Below, piece after piece: positions 7,780 to 16,126 of a DNA stretch of 56,309 nucleotides. A program made the translations under genes and the position numbers. The notes beneath the pieces were generated by a model that worked only from the letters and a program-made list of their open reading frames with translations, had not been told where the DNA came from and did no database searches. The stretch is from Myxococcaceae bacterium (lineage in GTDB: Bacteria > Myxococcota > Myxococcia > Myxococcales > Myxococcaceae). The DNA lies in assembly GCA_019694595.1 (NCBI GenBank), contig JAIBBQ010000020.1, forward strand, positions 1-56,309, written 5' to 3'. Every line of letters begins with the position of its first letter. Positions within the stretch are counted from its first letter, which is position 1.

Positions 7780-10700
7780 CGCCGCTCGCCGACGCCGAGG
7801 CCCGCCGCCGCATCGCCGAGGAGCTGGAGACCACCTTCGTGGTCGAGGCCGCCGCGGGCACCGGGAAGACCACCGCGCTGGTCGGCCGGGTGGTCGCGCT
7901 GGTGCGCTCCGGCCGCGCGCGGCTGGGGCAGATCATCGCCGTCACCTTCACCGAGAAGGCCGCGGGCGAGATGAAGCTGCGGCTGCGCAGTGCGCTCGAG
8001 GTGGCGCGGGGGAAGGAAGCGCCGGGGAGCCCCCCGCAGCGGGCGCTCACCCTGGCGCTGGAGGAGCTGGAGGTCGCGCGCATCGGCACCATCCACGCGC
8101 TCTGCAGCGACCTGTTGCGCGAGCGCCCGGTGGAGGCCGGCGTCGACCCCGTGTTCGAGGTGGCGAAGGAGCCGGAGGCGCTGGCGCTCTTCGACGCCGC
8201 GTTCGACCGCTGGCTGCAGGAGGTGCTCGCCAACCCGCCGGAGGGCGTGCGCCGCTTCCTGCGCCGGCCGCCGTTCGGCCGGGAGAAGCTCCCGCCGCGC
8301 GAGTCCCTGCGGGCCGCGGCGGGGCGGCTGCGCGAGCACCGCGACTTCGAGCACCCGTGGCGCCGCGACCCCTTCGACCGCACCGGGGCCATCGACGCGC
8401 TGTTCCCCAAGCTGCAGCGGCTCGGCGCACTCGCGGCGCTGGAGCGGAACCCGGCCAACCGGCTGCGCAAGCTGTTCGCCGAGGTGCAGCGCTTCACCGA
8501 CGACGTCGTCCACCGCGAGGCGGTGGCGGCCCGCGACCACGACGGACTGGAGGCCGCGCTCGGCGAGCTGCGGCGCGACTGGGGCTGGAAGGAGAACGGC
8601 TACGGGAAGAAGTACGGCAGCCGCGACAAGGCCGAGGTGGTGGCCGAGCGGGACGCGGTGCGCGACGAGCTCGATGCCTTCCTGGAGGCCGCGAACGCGG
8701 ACCTCGCGGCGTGTCTGCACGACGACCTCTGGCCGCTGGTGCAGCGTTACGAGGACGAGAAGGCCGGCGCCGGGCGGCTCGACTTCTTCGACCTGCTCTT
8801 GCGGCTCAAGAAGCTGCTGGTGGAGAACGCCGCGGTCCGCCAGGAGCTGCAGGAGCGCTTCACCCACCTGTTCGTCGACGAGTTCCAGGACACCGACCCC
8901 ATCCAGGCGGACATCCTGCGGTTGCTCGCCGCCGACGACCCCGGTGAGACCGACGCCGAGCGCGCGCGGCCGGTGCCGGGGAAGCTCTTCATCGTCGGCG
9001 ACCCCAAGCAGAGCATCTACCGATTCCGCCGCGCCGACGTGGCGCTCTACGAGGCGGTGAAGGCCCGGCTGATGGCGAGCGGCGCCGTGCTGCTCGACCT
9101 CACCACCAGCTTCCGGGCCGCGCCCGCGCTGCAGGAGGCCATCAACGCCGCCTTCGCGCCCGCGATGGTGCAGGCGGACCAGGGCCGGCTCCTCACCCAG
9201 GCGCGCTACGTGCCGCTGACGCGCTTCCGCACCGGCATCGCGGGCCAGCCGTCGCTCGTCGCCCTGCCCGCGCCGCGCCCGTACAGCGAGTACGGGAAGC
9301 TCAAGGGCGCGTGCGTGCAGGAGTCGTACGCGGACGCGGTGGCGGCCTTCATCGACTTCCTGGTGAACCGCTCGGGGTGGAAGGTGGCGGAGGCGCAGGC
9401 CGACGGCAGCGTCGCCGAGGTGCCGGTGGCGGCGCGGCACGTGTGCATCCTCTTCAAGCGGTTCCGCCAGGGCGGCGACGACGCGACCTCGCACTACACG
9501 CAGGCGCTGGAGGCGCGCGGGCTGCCTCACGTGCTGGTCGGAGGGCGCAGCCTGCACGGCCGCGAAGAGGTGCTCGCGCTGCGCAACGTGCTCGAGGCGG
9601 TGGAGTGGCCCGACGACGAGCTCGCGGTCTACGCGTCGCTCAAGGGGCCGTTCTTCGCGCTGCACGACGACGCGCTCCTCGTCTACCGCTCGGCGGTGGG
9701 CTCGCTGCACCCGTTCCGGCCGGTGGAGGTCGACGCGCTGGAGCCTGCCGCGCAGGAAGTCGCCGCGGCGCTCAAGGTGCTCAAGACGCTGCACCGGGAG
9801 CGCAACCGGCGCTCCATCGGGGAGACCTTCGCCGAGCTGCTCGCCGCGACCCGCGCGCATGCCGGGGTGGCGTTCTGGACCAACGGCGAGCAGGCGCTGG
9901 CGAACCTCGCGCAGCTCGCGGAGCTGGGGCGGCAGTTCGAAGGCAGCGGAGGCACCTCGTTCCGCGGCTTCGTGGAGCTGCTCGGCCGGCAGGCAGAGCG
10001 CGGCGAGGCGCCCGAGGCCCCCATCGTCGAGGAGGGCAGCGAAGGCGTGCGCATGATGACCGTGCACGGCGCCAAGGGCCTCGAGTTCCCGGTGGTCATT
10101 CTCGCCGACCCGGGCGCGCCGCTGAGCCACCAGCAGCCCTCGCAGTGGGTGGACCCCGAGCTGCGCCTGTGGGCCGAGCCGCTCGCGGGGTGTGTCCCGG
10201 TGGAGCTCCTCGAGCACCGCGAGGAGGCGCTGCAGCGCGACCGCGAGGAAGGGCTGCGCCACGCGTACGTGGCGGCGACGCGCGCGCGGGACCTCTTGGT
10301 GGTGGGTGTGGTGGGGACCGAGCAGTGGCCGACGCCTCCGGCGAGCGAGGGCTGGGTGTCGGTGCTGCACCCGGTGCTCTACCCGGACCCGATGGCGCGC
10401 CGGACGCCGAAGCCTGCGCCGGGGTGCCCGGCCTTCGGTCCGGACTCGGTGCTCGACCTTCCGGCGGATCACGTGGGCCTGGTGCCGGTGTCGCCCGGGC
10501 TGCACAAGCCGCAGGTGGGCGCGCACGAGGTGGTGTGGTGGGACCCGGCGGCGCTGGAGCTCAACCGCGAGCACGCCTCGGGGCTCTTGCAGAACGAGGT
10601 GCTGCGCGAGGACGGCCAGGGCGCGGCGGCGAAGTCGCTCGCGGACTACGAGGCGTGGCGCTCGGCGCGGGAGACGCTCATCCAGGAGGCCTCGCGGGCC

Positions 10701-11216
10701 AGTGTGCAGGTGGTGGCAGGGGCGAAGGCGGGTGTGCCCCCCGAGCGCGTGCCGCTGGAGGTCACCTCGGCCAAGCGGCAGGGGCGCCCGCGTGGCCGGC
10801 GCTTCGGCGCGCTGGTGCACCTGGTGCTGGCGCAGGCGCCGCTGGGCGGGAAGGCCCCGCTGGGCGCGCTCGCGTCGGCGGCGGCCAAGCGGCTGGGGGC
10901 GCCGGAGTCGGAGGCCACCGCGGCAGTGGAGGCCGCGCAGGCCGCGCTCGAGCACCCGCTCCTGCGGCGCGCGGCGAAGGCCACCCAGGTGCGGCGGGAG
11001 GTCCCGCTGGTGTTGCCCCTGCCCGACGGGCGGCTGGCGGAAGGCGTGGCGGACCTCGCGTTCGAGGAGGCCGGGCGCTGGACGGTGGTGGACTTCAAGA
11101 CCGACTTCGAGCTCGAGGAAGGCCAGAGCGCCTACGAGTCGCAGCTCACGGTGTACGCGACGGCCATCCGCGCGGCGACGGGGCAGCCGGCCGATGCGGT
11201 GCTGCTGTCGGTGTAG
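7776..11216 (+). CDS. addA: AddA-type UvrD/Rep helicase-nuclease
   Basis: The 1146-aa protein starts at the ATG overlapping the addB stop. It has all the superfamily 1A landmarks in order: Walker A AAAGTGKTT (about residue 26), VTFTEKAAGEM, Walker B with VDEFQDTDPIQ, the GDPKQSIYRFR motif III region, MMTVHGAKGLEFPVV (motif V) and YVAATRARDLL (motif VI). The C-terminus carries a RecB-family nuclease with GALVHLVL and VVDFKTDFE, so this subunit has both motor and nuclease parts. With AddB it should process broken DNA ends to load RecA. Length and domain order are normal for AddA. Translational coupling supports an equimolar complex. Confidence 0.95.
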   Translation: MTPLADAEARRRIAEELETTFVVEAAAGTGKTTALVGRVVALVRSGRARLGQIIAVTFTEKAAGEMKLRLRSALEVARGKEAPGSPPQRALTLALEELEVARIGTIHALCSDLLRERPVEAGVDPVFEVAKEPEALALFDAAFDRWLQEVLANPPEGVRRFLRRPPFGREKLPPRESLRAAAGRLREHRDFEHPWRRDPFDRTGAIDALFPKLQRLGALAALERNPANRLRKLFAEVQRFTDDVVHREAVAARDHDGLEAALGELRRDWGWKENGYGKKYGSRDKAEVVAERDAVRDELDAFLEAANADLAACLHDDLWPLVQRYEDEKAGAGRLDFFDLLLRLKKLLVENAAVRQELQERFTHLFVDEFQDTDPIQADILRLLAADDPGETDAERARPVPGKLFIVGDPKQSIYRFRRADVALYEAVKARLMASGAVLLDLTTSFRAAPALQEAINAAFAPAMVQADQGRLLTQARYVPLTRFRTGIAGQPSLVALPAPRPYSEYGKLKGACVQESYADAVAAFIDFLVNRSGWKVAEAQADGSVAEVPVAARHVCILFKRFRQGGDDATSHYTQALEARGLPHVLVGGRSLHGREEVLALRNVLEAVEWPDDELAVYASLKGPFFALHDDALLVYRSAVGSLHPFRPVEVDALEPAAQEVAAALKVLKTLHRERNRRSIGETFAELLAATRAHAGVAFWTNGEQALANLAQLAELGRQFEGSGGTSFRGFVELLGRQAERGEAPEAPIVEEGSEGVRMMTVHGAKGLEFPVVILADPGAPLSHQQPSQWVDPELRLWAEPLAGCVPVELLEHREEALQRDREEGLRHAYVAATRARDLLVVGVVGTEQWPTPPASEGWVSVLHPVLYPDPMARRTPKPAPGCPAFGPDSVLDLPADHVGLVPVSPGLHKPQVGAHEVVWWDPAALELNREHASGLLQNEVLREDGQGAAAKSLADYEAWRSARETLIQEASRASVQVVAGAKAGVPPERVPLEVTSAKRQGRPRGRRFGALVHLVLAQAPLGGKAPLGALASAAAKRLGAPESEATAAVEAAQAALEHPLLRRAAKATQVRREVPLVLPLPDGRLAEGVADLAFEEAGRWTVVDFKTDFELEEGQSAYESQLTVYATAIRAATGQPADAVLLSV

Positions 11217-11258
11217 CCGCTTGCGGCCAGCCGCCCTTTGGTGCTTGGAGCGCAGCCC

Positions 11259-12527
11259 ATGAGCACTTCGCCCAAGGCCTCGGCCCAGCGTGTCATCGCG
11301 GACCTCAACGAGCTGCGCGACCTCACCTCCGACGAGCGCGGCGCGCAGCGGGTCGCGTGGGGACCGGTGTGGCGCAAGACGCGCGAGTGGTTCACCGGCA
11401 AGGTGCAGGAGCTGGGGCTCACCACCGAGCGGGACGGCGCCGCCAACCTGTGGGCCACGCTGCCGGGGAAATCGGCCGACAGCATCGTGCTCGGCAGTCA
11501 CCTGGACTCGGTCCCCGGAGGCGGATGGCTCGACGGCTGCCTCGGCGTGCTGGCGGGGCTCGAGGTGCTGCGGCGCTACCGTGAGGCGGGGACTCCGCCG
11601 CCGCTGACGCTCCACCTGGTGGACTGGGCGGACGAGGAAGGGGCCCGCTTCGGGCGCAGCCTCACCGGCTCGGCGGCCTCCGCGGGGGCGCTGGATCCGC
11701 ACCAGGAGCTCGCGCACCTGGTGGACCGCGCCGGCGTGAAGCTGCCCGATGCGCTGGCGGAGAACGGCATCACGCTCGACGGCATGAAGACGGCCCGGCA
11801 GTACTTCGACGGCAAGCGGGCCAAGGCGTACCTCGAGCTGCACATCGAGCAGGGCCCGGTGCTGCAGTCGATGAAGAAGCCGGTGGGTGTGGTGCTCGGC
11901 ACGATGGGCGTGGAGCGCCATCAGCTGACGTTCAAGGGTCAGGCCGCGCACTCCGGGGCGGCGCCACTCCATCTGCGGCAGGACGCGTTCCTCGCCGCGG
12001 CGCAGTTCGCGCTCAGCGCTCAGGAAGTGGCGGTGAAGCTGTCGGGCAAGACGCCGCGCACCCGCGTGGTCGCCACCGTCGGCGTGGTCAAGGTGGAGCC
12101 GAACTTCGTCACCGCGGTGCCCGGACGGGCCGAGGTCTCCATCGACCTGCGCGCGCTCGATGCGAAGGTGCTCAAGAAGATGCTGGAGGGGGCGAAGAAG
12201 GCCTCCGCGGCCGCGGCGAAGAAGCACAAGGTGAAGGTGAGCTGGAGCCCGCTCCTCCACATCACCCCGCGCATCTTCGACGAGACGCTCACCGGCTTCG
12301 TCGCCGAGGCCGTGAAGGAGGTCTCGGGGAGCGCCCCCGAGCTGCCCAGCGGCCCGCTCCACGACGCCGCGGAGATGGCGGCCGTGGTGCCGACGGCGAT
12401 GGTCTTCGCCCAGTCGTCCCCCGGTGTGTCCCACACCAAGATCGAGGACACCCCCCTGCCCCACCTCGACAAGTCGATCCGCGCGTTCTTCGGGCTGGTC
12501 GACCGCACGGTGCAGCACCTCTCGTGA
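11259..12527 (+). CDS. M20-family carbamoylase / allantoate amidohydrolase-like enzyme
   Basis: 422 aa from ATG 11259, with GGAG at 11247-11250; an upstream in-frame TTG at 11238 is less likely. Motifs fit the hydantoinase/carbamoylase group of M20 peptidases: GSHLDSVPGGGWLDGCLG (metal-binding His and Asp), WADEEGARFGRSLTGS (catalytic and metal-binding Glu pair), LELHIEQGPVLQ, a dimerisation-type insert with AAHSGAAPL, and a final SGPLHDAAEMA with metal-binding His. Members hydrolyse N-carbamoyl-amino acids, ureidoglycolate or allantoate. Nothing adjacent encodes purine or hydantoin catabolism, so the substrate is open. The stop overlaps the next gene by GTGA. Confidence 0.9.
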   Translation: MSTSPKASAQRVIADLNELRDLTSDERGAQRVAWGPVWRKTREWFTGKVQELGLTTERDGAANLWATLPGKSADSIVLGSHLDSVPGGGWLDGCLGVLAGLEVLRRYREAGTPPPLTLHLVDWADEEGARFGRSLTGSAASAGALDPHQELAHLVDRAGVKLPDALAENGITLDGMKTARQYFDGKRAKAYLELHIEQGPVLQSMKKPVGVVLGTMGVERHQLTFKGQAAHSGAAPLHLRQDAFLAAAQFALSAQEVAVKLSGKTPRTRVVATVGVVKVEPNFVTAVPGRAEVSIDLRALDAKVLKKMLEGAKKASAAAAKKHKVKVSWSPLLHITPRIFDETLTGFVAEAVKEVSGSAPELPSGPLHDAAEMAAVVPTAMVFAQSSPGVSHTKIEDTPLPHLDKSIRAFFGLVDRTVQHLS

Positions 12528-13108
12528 GGTGGTTCGTCCTCGCGGCGCTCGCGTGGGTCGCCTGCTCGAAGCCGAAGGCCGCGGCGCCTGACGCCGGGTC
12601 CGTGGCCACGGTGGAGCCGGTGGCCGTCGTGGACGCGGGGGTCCCGGAGGTCGGGATCGGTCTCGGCGGGCCAACCACCGGCGTCGTCGGTGGGAGCGGC
12701 AACTTCAGCTGCCCCGAGCCTGCCGTTCCTGCTCCGTCGCCGTGCACCACCGCGACCCGGCTCGTGGGAATGCCGGCCGAGCCGTTCGAGCGGCTGCTGG
12801 TGTCGGTGGCGACCGCGAACAGCTGGTCGACCAGTGAGTCGGCGACGGTGGTGAGGCCGAGGGACGTGAAGGTGTGGCTGGTGGGGCCGACGGATGGGGG
12901 CAGCGAGGTGCTGCTCTCGTACGATTCGGACACGAGCGGGAGCTACCGGGACACCAGAGGGGGAGGCACGCCGATGGCCACCGGGGTGAGTCACCAGTGC
13001 GTGAGGGTCGAGGTGGTGGCGAAGCTGCCGAGAGGGGTGGCGGTCGTGACGCCGGAGTGCTTGCCGGGGCTGGGGAGAATTCAGAGGGCGTGGCGCGCTG
13101 GGAAGTAG
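12524..13108 (+). CDS. Small lipoprotein of unknown function, 194 aa
   Basis: The GTG start at 12524 overlaps the stop of the amidohydrolase (GTGA). The protein opens with a basic residue and a hydrophobic stretch ending in the lipobox WVAC (Cys 14), followed by an Ala/Pro/Asp/Gly linker (APDAGSVATVE). The body contains four more cysteines spread widely, which could form disulphides in the periplasm, and two predicted beta-rich segments. No known domain is recognised. It converges on the GT39-like gene at 13136 with a 27-bp gap in which no clear terminator hairpin is seen. Confidence 0.75.
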   Translation: MRWFVLAALAWVACSKPKAAAPDAGSVATVEPVAVVDAGVPEVGIGLGGPTTGVVGGSGNFSCPEPAVPAPSPCTTATRLVGMPAEPFERLLVSVATANSWSTSESATVVRPRDVKVWLVGPTDGGSEVLLSYDSDTSGSYRDTRGGGTPMATGVSHQCVRVEVVAKLPRGVAVVTPECLPGLGRIQRAWRAGK

Positions 13109-13135
13109 TGCGGGTTGGAGCCTTGGAACTGCTCC

Positions 13136-14356
13136 TCAGGCCGGAACGGTGCCCGCCCGTCCGCTCGGCGCCAGCTGGAGCGCGACCAGCGCCGCGGCCG
13201 CAGGCCACACCTGCATCAACAGCCGATTGAGCAGCGTGCCGTTCTCCGCGAACACCCTCACCCGCTCCGGCCCCACCAGCAACGCCGCGGCGATGAACCC
13301 CAGGTTGAGCACGATCGCGAGCCGCAGCGCCCGCGCCGATCGCTCCTGCGGCGCGCGCACCATCGCCGCCACCACCAGCGCCCAGAACACGCCCCACGAG
13401 AAGACATCGCTCGCGTGCAGCACCACGAGCTGCCCGAGCTGAGGCAGCCAGCCCCACGCCGGCGCCGTGAAGGCGTGGTCCGCGTTGGCCACTCCGTGCG
13501 CCGTGGCCAGCGAACGCCAGGTCCAGACCGCGCCGAGAGCGAGCAGCGCCGGGATCGACCGCCTCAGCCCGCGCTGCCCCACCATGAACGCCGCGGCGGA
13601 CACCGCGAGCACATGCGTGACCCCTTCATCCTTGAGCCCCGCCAGCACCAACGCGATCGCCAGCGCCTGCGGCCGCGGAGCCTCCGCGAGCAGGTGCCCC
13701 AGCAGCGCCAGCGCGAGCAGCCCGACGGGAAGGTCCACGTACACACTGCGCAGGTGGATCCACACCAGCGGAGTCATCAGCACCGCGCCCACGACGAGCA
13801 GCGCACGACGGCCATCGAAGTGGGGCGCCCACGCCTCGAGCGCCACGCCGAGCGCGAGCACCACCAGCAACGCCGCCGCGAAGGTGTGCGTCTCCAGCGC
13901 ATCGTGCCCGAGCGACACCCAGCCCACCGCCGCCGGCCACAGCGGGGGGTAGCCCACGGGAATGAGATGCTGCGCCGGATCGAGCGCCGCGCTCACCCCC
14001 GCGCCGAAGTGCAGCGACTCCAGGCGCGCCTTCGCCAGCCACACGAACTCGTCCCACTGGGTGGGAGTGAACGGCCGCAGCAGCGCCAAGGTCGTCAACA
14101 CCACGAGCAGCGCCCAGGGCAGCCGGGCCCGCTCCCCCGGCCGGGACAGCAGCGCGGCGAAGCCGAACCCCACGCCCAGCACGACGCCCGAACTCCCGAG
14201 CGACACACACCAGAGCACCGCCAGCCCGAGCCACACCGAGCTCGGAGAGACCAGCCCACCCTTCAGCTCCGCGAGGAGGCTCCGCGGATTCGTCACCGCA
14301 CGCACCAGCGCCCCCAGCAGGTGAATCAGCGCCAGGCCGGCGAGCGCGTGACTCAC
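13136..14356 (-). CDS. Polytopic membrane protein, GT39-like
   Basis: The open frame extends upstream, but the GTG at 14356 overlaps the upstream stop (GTGA), so a 406-aa product is preferred. It is almost entirely hydrophobic helices, about ten by eye. The first loop after TM2-3 has RPFTPTQWDEFVWLAKARLES, resembling the acidic DE/DD first periplasmic loop of PMT/ArnT-type GT-C glycosyltransferases; a second loop has IPVGYPPLWP. GT-C enzymes use polyprenyl-phosphate sugars on the periplasmic side. The acceptor cannot be inferred, and assignment to GT39 is by topology and loop residues only. Confidence 0.75.
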   Translation of the reverse strand: MSHALAGLALIHLLGALVRAVTNPRSLLAELKGGLVSPSSVWLGLAVLWCVSLGSSGVVLGVGFGFAALLSRPGERARLPWALLVVLTTLALLRPFTPTQWDEFVWLAKARLESLHFGAGVSAALDPAQHLIPVGYPPLWPAAVGWVSLGHDALETHTFAAALLVVLALGVALEAWAPHFDGRRALLVVGAVLMTPLVWIHLRSVYVDLPVGLLALALLGHLLAEAPRPQALAIALVLAGLKDEGVTHVLAVSAAAFMVGQRGLRRSIPALLALGAVWTWRSLATAHGVANADHAFTAPAWGWLPQLGQLVVLHASDVFSWGVFWALVVAAMVRAPQERSARALRLAIVLNLGFIAAALLVGPERVRVFAENGTLLNRLLMQVWPAAAALVALQLAPSGRAGTVPA

Positions 14357-14862
14357 GGCTTCGCTCCGCACACCACGTGGCCGCTCACCCCGTCGATGGC
14401 GCACCCCGCGCCCAGCGGGCCCGCGTACGCCTCCAGCTCCACCGCTGGTCCCTCGATGGGAGGCCGGGTGGGCACCGCGTACCGGACGAGCGGAAACAGC
14501 ACGTCGTCTTCCTCGTGCACCACGCGCACCGGCCCAGGCCACGGCGCCTTCGCCTGAAGGTCATCCAGGGTGACGTGGATCGCGCCCGCGAGCTCGGCCC
14601 TCCGCCCCGGAGCATCCGCCCGCGCCGAGAGCACCTGCACCAGCCCGGGAATCGCCGAGAGCGCGAGGAGCAGCGCGAGCGCCCGAGGCCGGCGCCGCAG
14701 GAAGAGCAGCCCCACCACCAGCGCCACCCCCGCGAGGCCCAGCGAGAGCTGCGCGCGCGGGAAGTGCGCCCGGGGGTCGGACATGACCGCGTTCGCGCCG
14801 TCGAGGACGATGGCCTCGGGCGTTCCCAGCACCAGCGCGTCGTGGCCCGTGGGCGCTTCCAT
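14353..14862 (-). CDS. Small membrane-anchored hypothetical protein, 169 aa
   Basis: Starts at ATG 14862 and is the first gene of a two-gene operon with the GT-C-like protein, which overlaps its end. Residues 1-35 are polar, 36-56 form a first hydrophobic helix, then Arg-Arg-Arg-Pro-Arg and a second helix (ALALLLALSAIPGLVQVL). The C-terminal half is soluble and ends in a Cys-x8-Cys pair (GCAIDGVSGHVVC). The topology suggests two TM segments with the C-terminal domain outside. No family recognised; coupling suggests it assists the glycosyltransferase-like partner. Confidence 0.7.
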   Translation of the reverse strand: MEAPTGHDALVLGTPEAIVLDGANAVMSDPRAHFPRAQLSLGLAGVALVVGLLFLRRRPRALALLLALSAIPGLVQVLSARADAPGRRAELAGAIHVTLDDLQAKAPWPGPVRVVHEEDDVLFPLVRYAVPTRPPIEGPAVELEAYAGPLGAGCAIDGVSGHVVCGAKP

Positions 14863-14870
14863 CGCCCGCG

Positions 14871-16121
14871 GTGCTTACGGGAAGGCGCGCGCCGTTGCGA
14901 GCGCTGGAAAGCCGTGCTTTCACCTCGCCGCTGTTGCGCCCGGTCCTCGCCCTCACCGCCCTCCTCGCCACCGCCGGCTGCTGGCGCAGCACCGGCGCGC
15001 GCTCCGACGGCCCGGTGGACCTCCTCGTCCTCGCCCCCCACCCCGACGACGAGGTGCTGATGGCGGCAGGCCTCCTCGGCCGCGCGGTGCGCGACGGCAA
15101 GAGCGTGGCCGTGGTGCTGATGACCAACGGGGACTACACCTGCGCGCGCGACGGCCTGCTGCGCCAGCAGGAGACCATCCAGGCGATGCGCTCGCTGGGC
15201 GTCACCGAGGCGCAGATCCACTTCCTCGGCTACCCCGACGGCTACCTCCCCAAGCTCGGAGAGAATCCGCTGCCCCCCATCGAGCGGCGCAACCCCGACG
15301 GCAGCTGCGGGCGCGCCAACACCACGCTCCCCGCGCGCGGCGCCGGCCACCCCGATGAGCACACCCGGCGCACCGGCGTCCCCGCACCACTCACCGCGAA
15401 GGCGCTCCTCGGCGACCTCACCGCGGTGCTCGAGCGACTCCAGCCCCGCGAGGTGGTGCTCCCCCACCCCATCGACGAACACCCCGACCACGCCGCGACC
15501 TACGCGTACTTCCGCCGCGCGCTCGAAGGCCTCAAGCGCGGGCCGGTGACGGTCCACCGCTCCGTTGTCCACCAGGGCAACTGCTGGCCGGGCGACTGCC
15601 AGGTCGAGCTGTCACCGGAGTCCAAGGTGCCCCTGCTCCCCGCGCCGCTCGAAGCGTACCTGCCGTCGGAGCGCTTCCCCGCCGACGGCCGCGCGAAGGA
15701 AGCCCTCATCGCCGACTACCACTCCCAGACCGGCCCCCAGCTCGAGCAGAGCTGGCTGGCGTCGTTCGCCAAGGCCGACGAGGTGTTCTTCCCGGAGACG
15801 CTCCAGCGCGACGATGCAGGCCACTGGTCCTCCGGCCCGGCGCAGACGCTCGACGGCGAAGGCACGCGCGCGCTGCAGTGGTGCATGGGCGAGGCCTGCC
15901 GCGGCTACCAGGTCGAACTCGACGGAACCCAGCTCACCCTGCGCGAAGCCGAAGGCCACGTGGTGCGCCGGTGGACCGCCGTCGATGCGACGAAGTGGAC
16001 GCTCGAGGTTCGCCCCGGCGCAGGCGACTTCTCGGAGTGGAGCCTGTCCACGCCGCAGGGGCTGGTCGGCGTCGCGGTGCTCCCCGGCGCGAAGGGCGCG
16101 CTGACCAGCGTGGAGCGGTAG
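14871..16121 (+). CDS. PIG-L (LmbE-like) deacetylase lipoprotein
   Basis: 416 aa from GTG 14871; TTG 14895 would shorten it by eight residues and leave more room for the divergent promoter. A signal peptide ends in the lipobox TAGC (Cys 37). The metal-binding motif APHPDDEVL at residues 56-64 and the second motif HPIDEHPDH (about residue 200) are the zinc site of N-acetylglucosamine deacetylases of the PIG-L/LmbE family. The last 130 residues form an extra beta-rich domain not usual in short LmbE proteins. As an exported lipoprotein it probably acts on sugars of cell-surface or external glycans rather than on mycothiol-type thiols. Substrate unknown. Confidence 0.9.
   Translation: MLTGRRAPLRALESRAFTSPLLRPVLALTALLATAGCWRSTGARSDGPVDLLVLAPHPDDEVLMAAGLLGRAVRDGKSVAVVLMTNGDYTCARDGLLRQQETIQAMRSLGVTEAQIHFLGYPDGYLPKLGENPLPPIERRNPDGSCGRANTTLPARGAGHPDEHTRRTGVPAPLTAKALLGDLTAVLERLQPREVVLPHPIDEHPDHAATYAYFRRALEGLKRGPVTVHRSVVHQGNCWPGDCQVELSPESKVPLLPAPLEAYLPSERFPADGRAKEALIADYHSQTGPQLEQSWLASFAKADEVFFPETLQRDDAGHWSSGPAQTLDGEGTRALQWCMGEACRGYQVELDGTQLTLREAEGHVVRRWTAVDATKWTLEVRPGAGDFSEWSLSTPQGLVGVAVLPGAKGALTSVER
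14872..14877 (-). promoter_or_regulatory. Candidate -10 box for the gene starting at 14862
   Basis: Minus-strand TAAGCA ends 9 nt before the ATG, the same spacing and near-identical sequence as the box before the gene at 2495. It overlaps the putative GTG start of the divergent PIG-L gene. Confidence 0.3.
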
Positions 16122-16126
16122 CGGCA

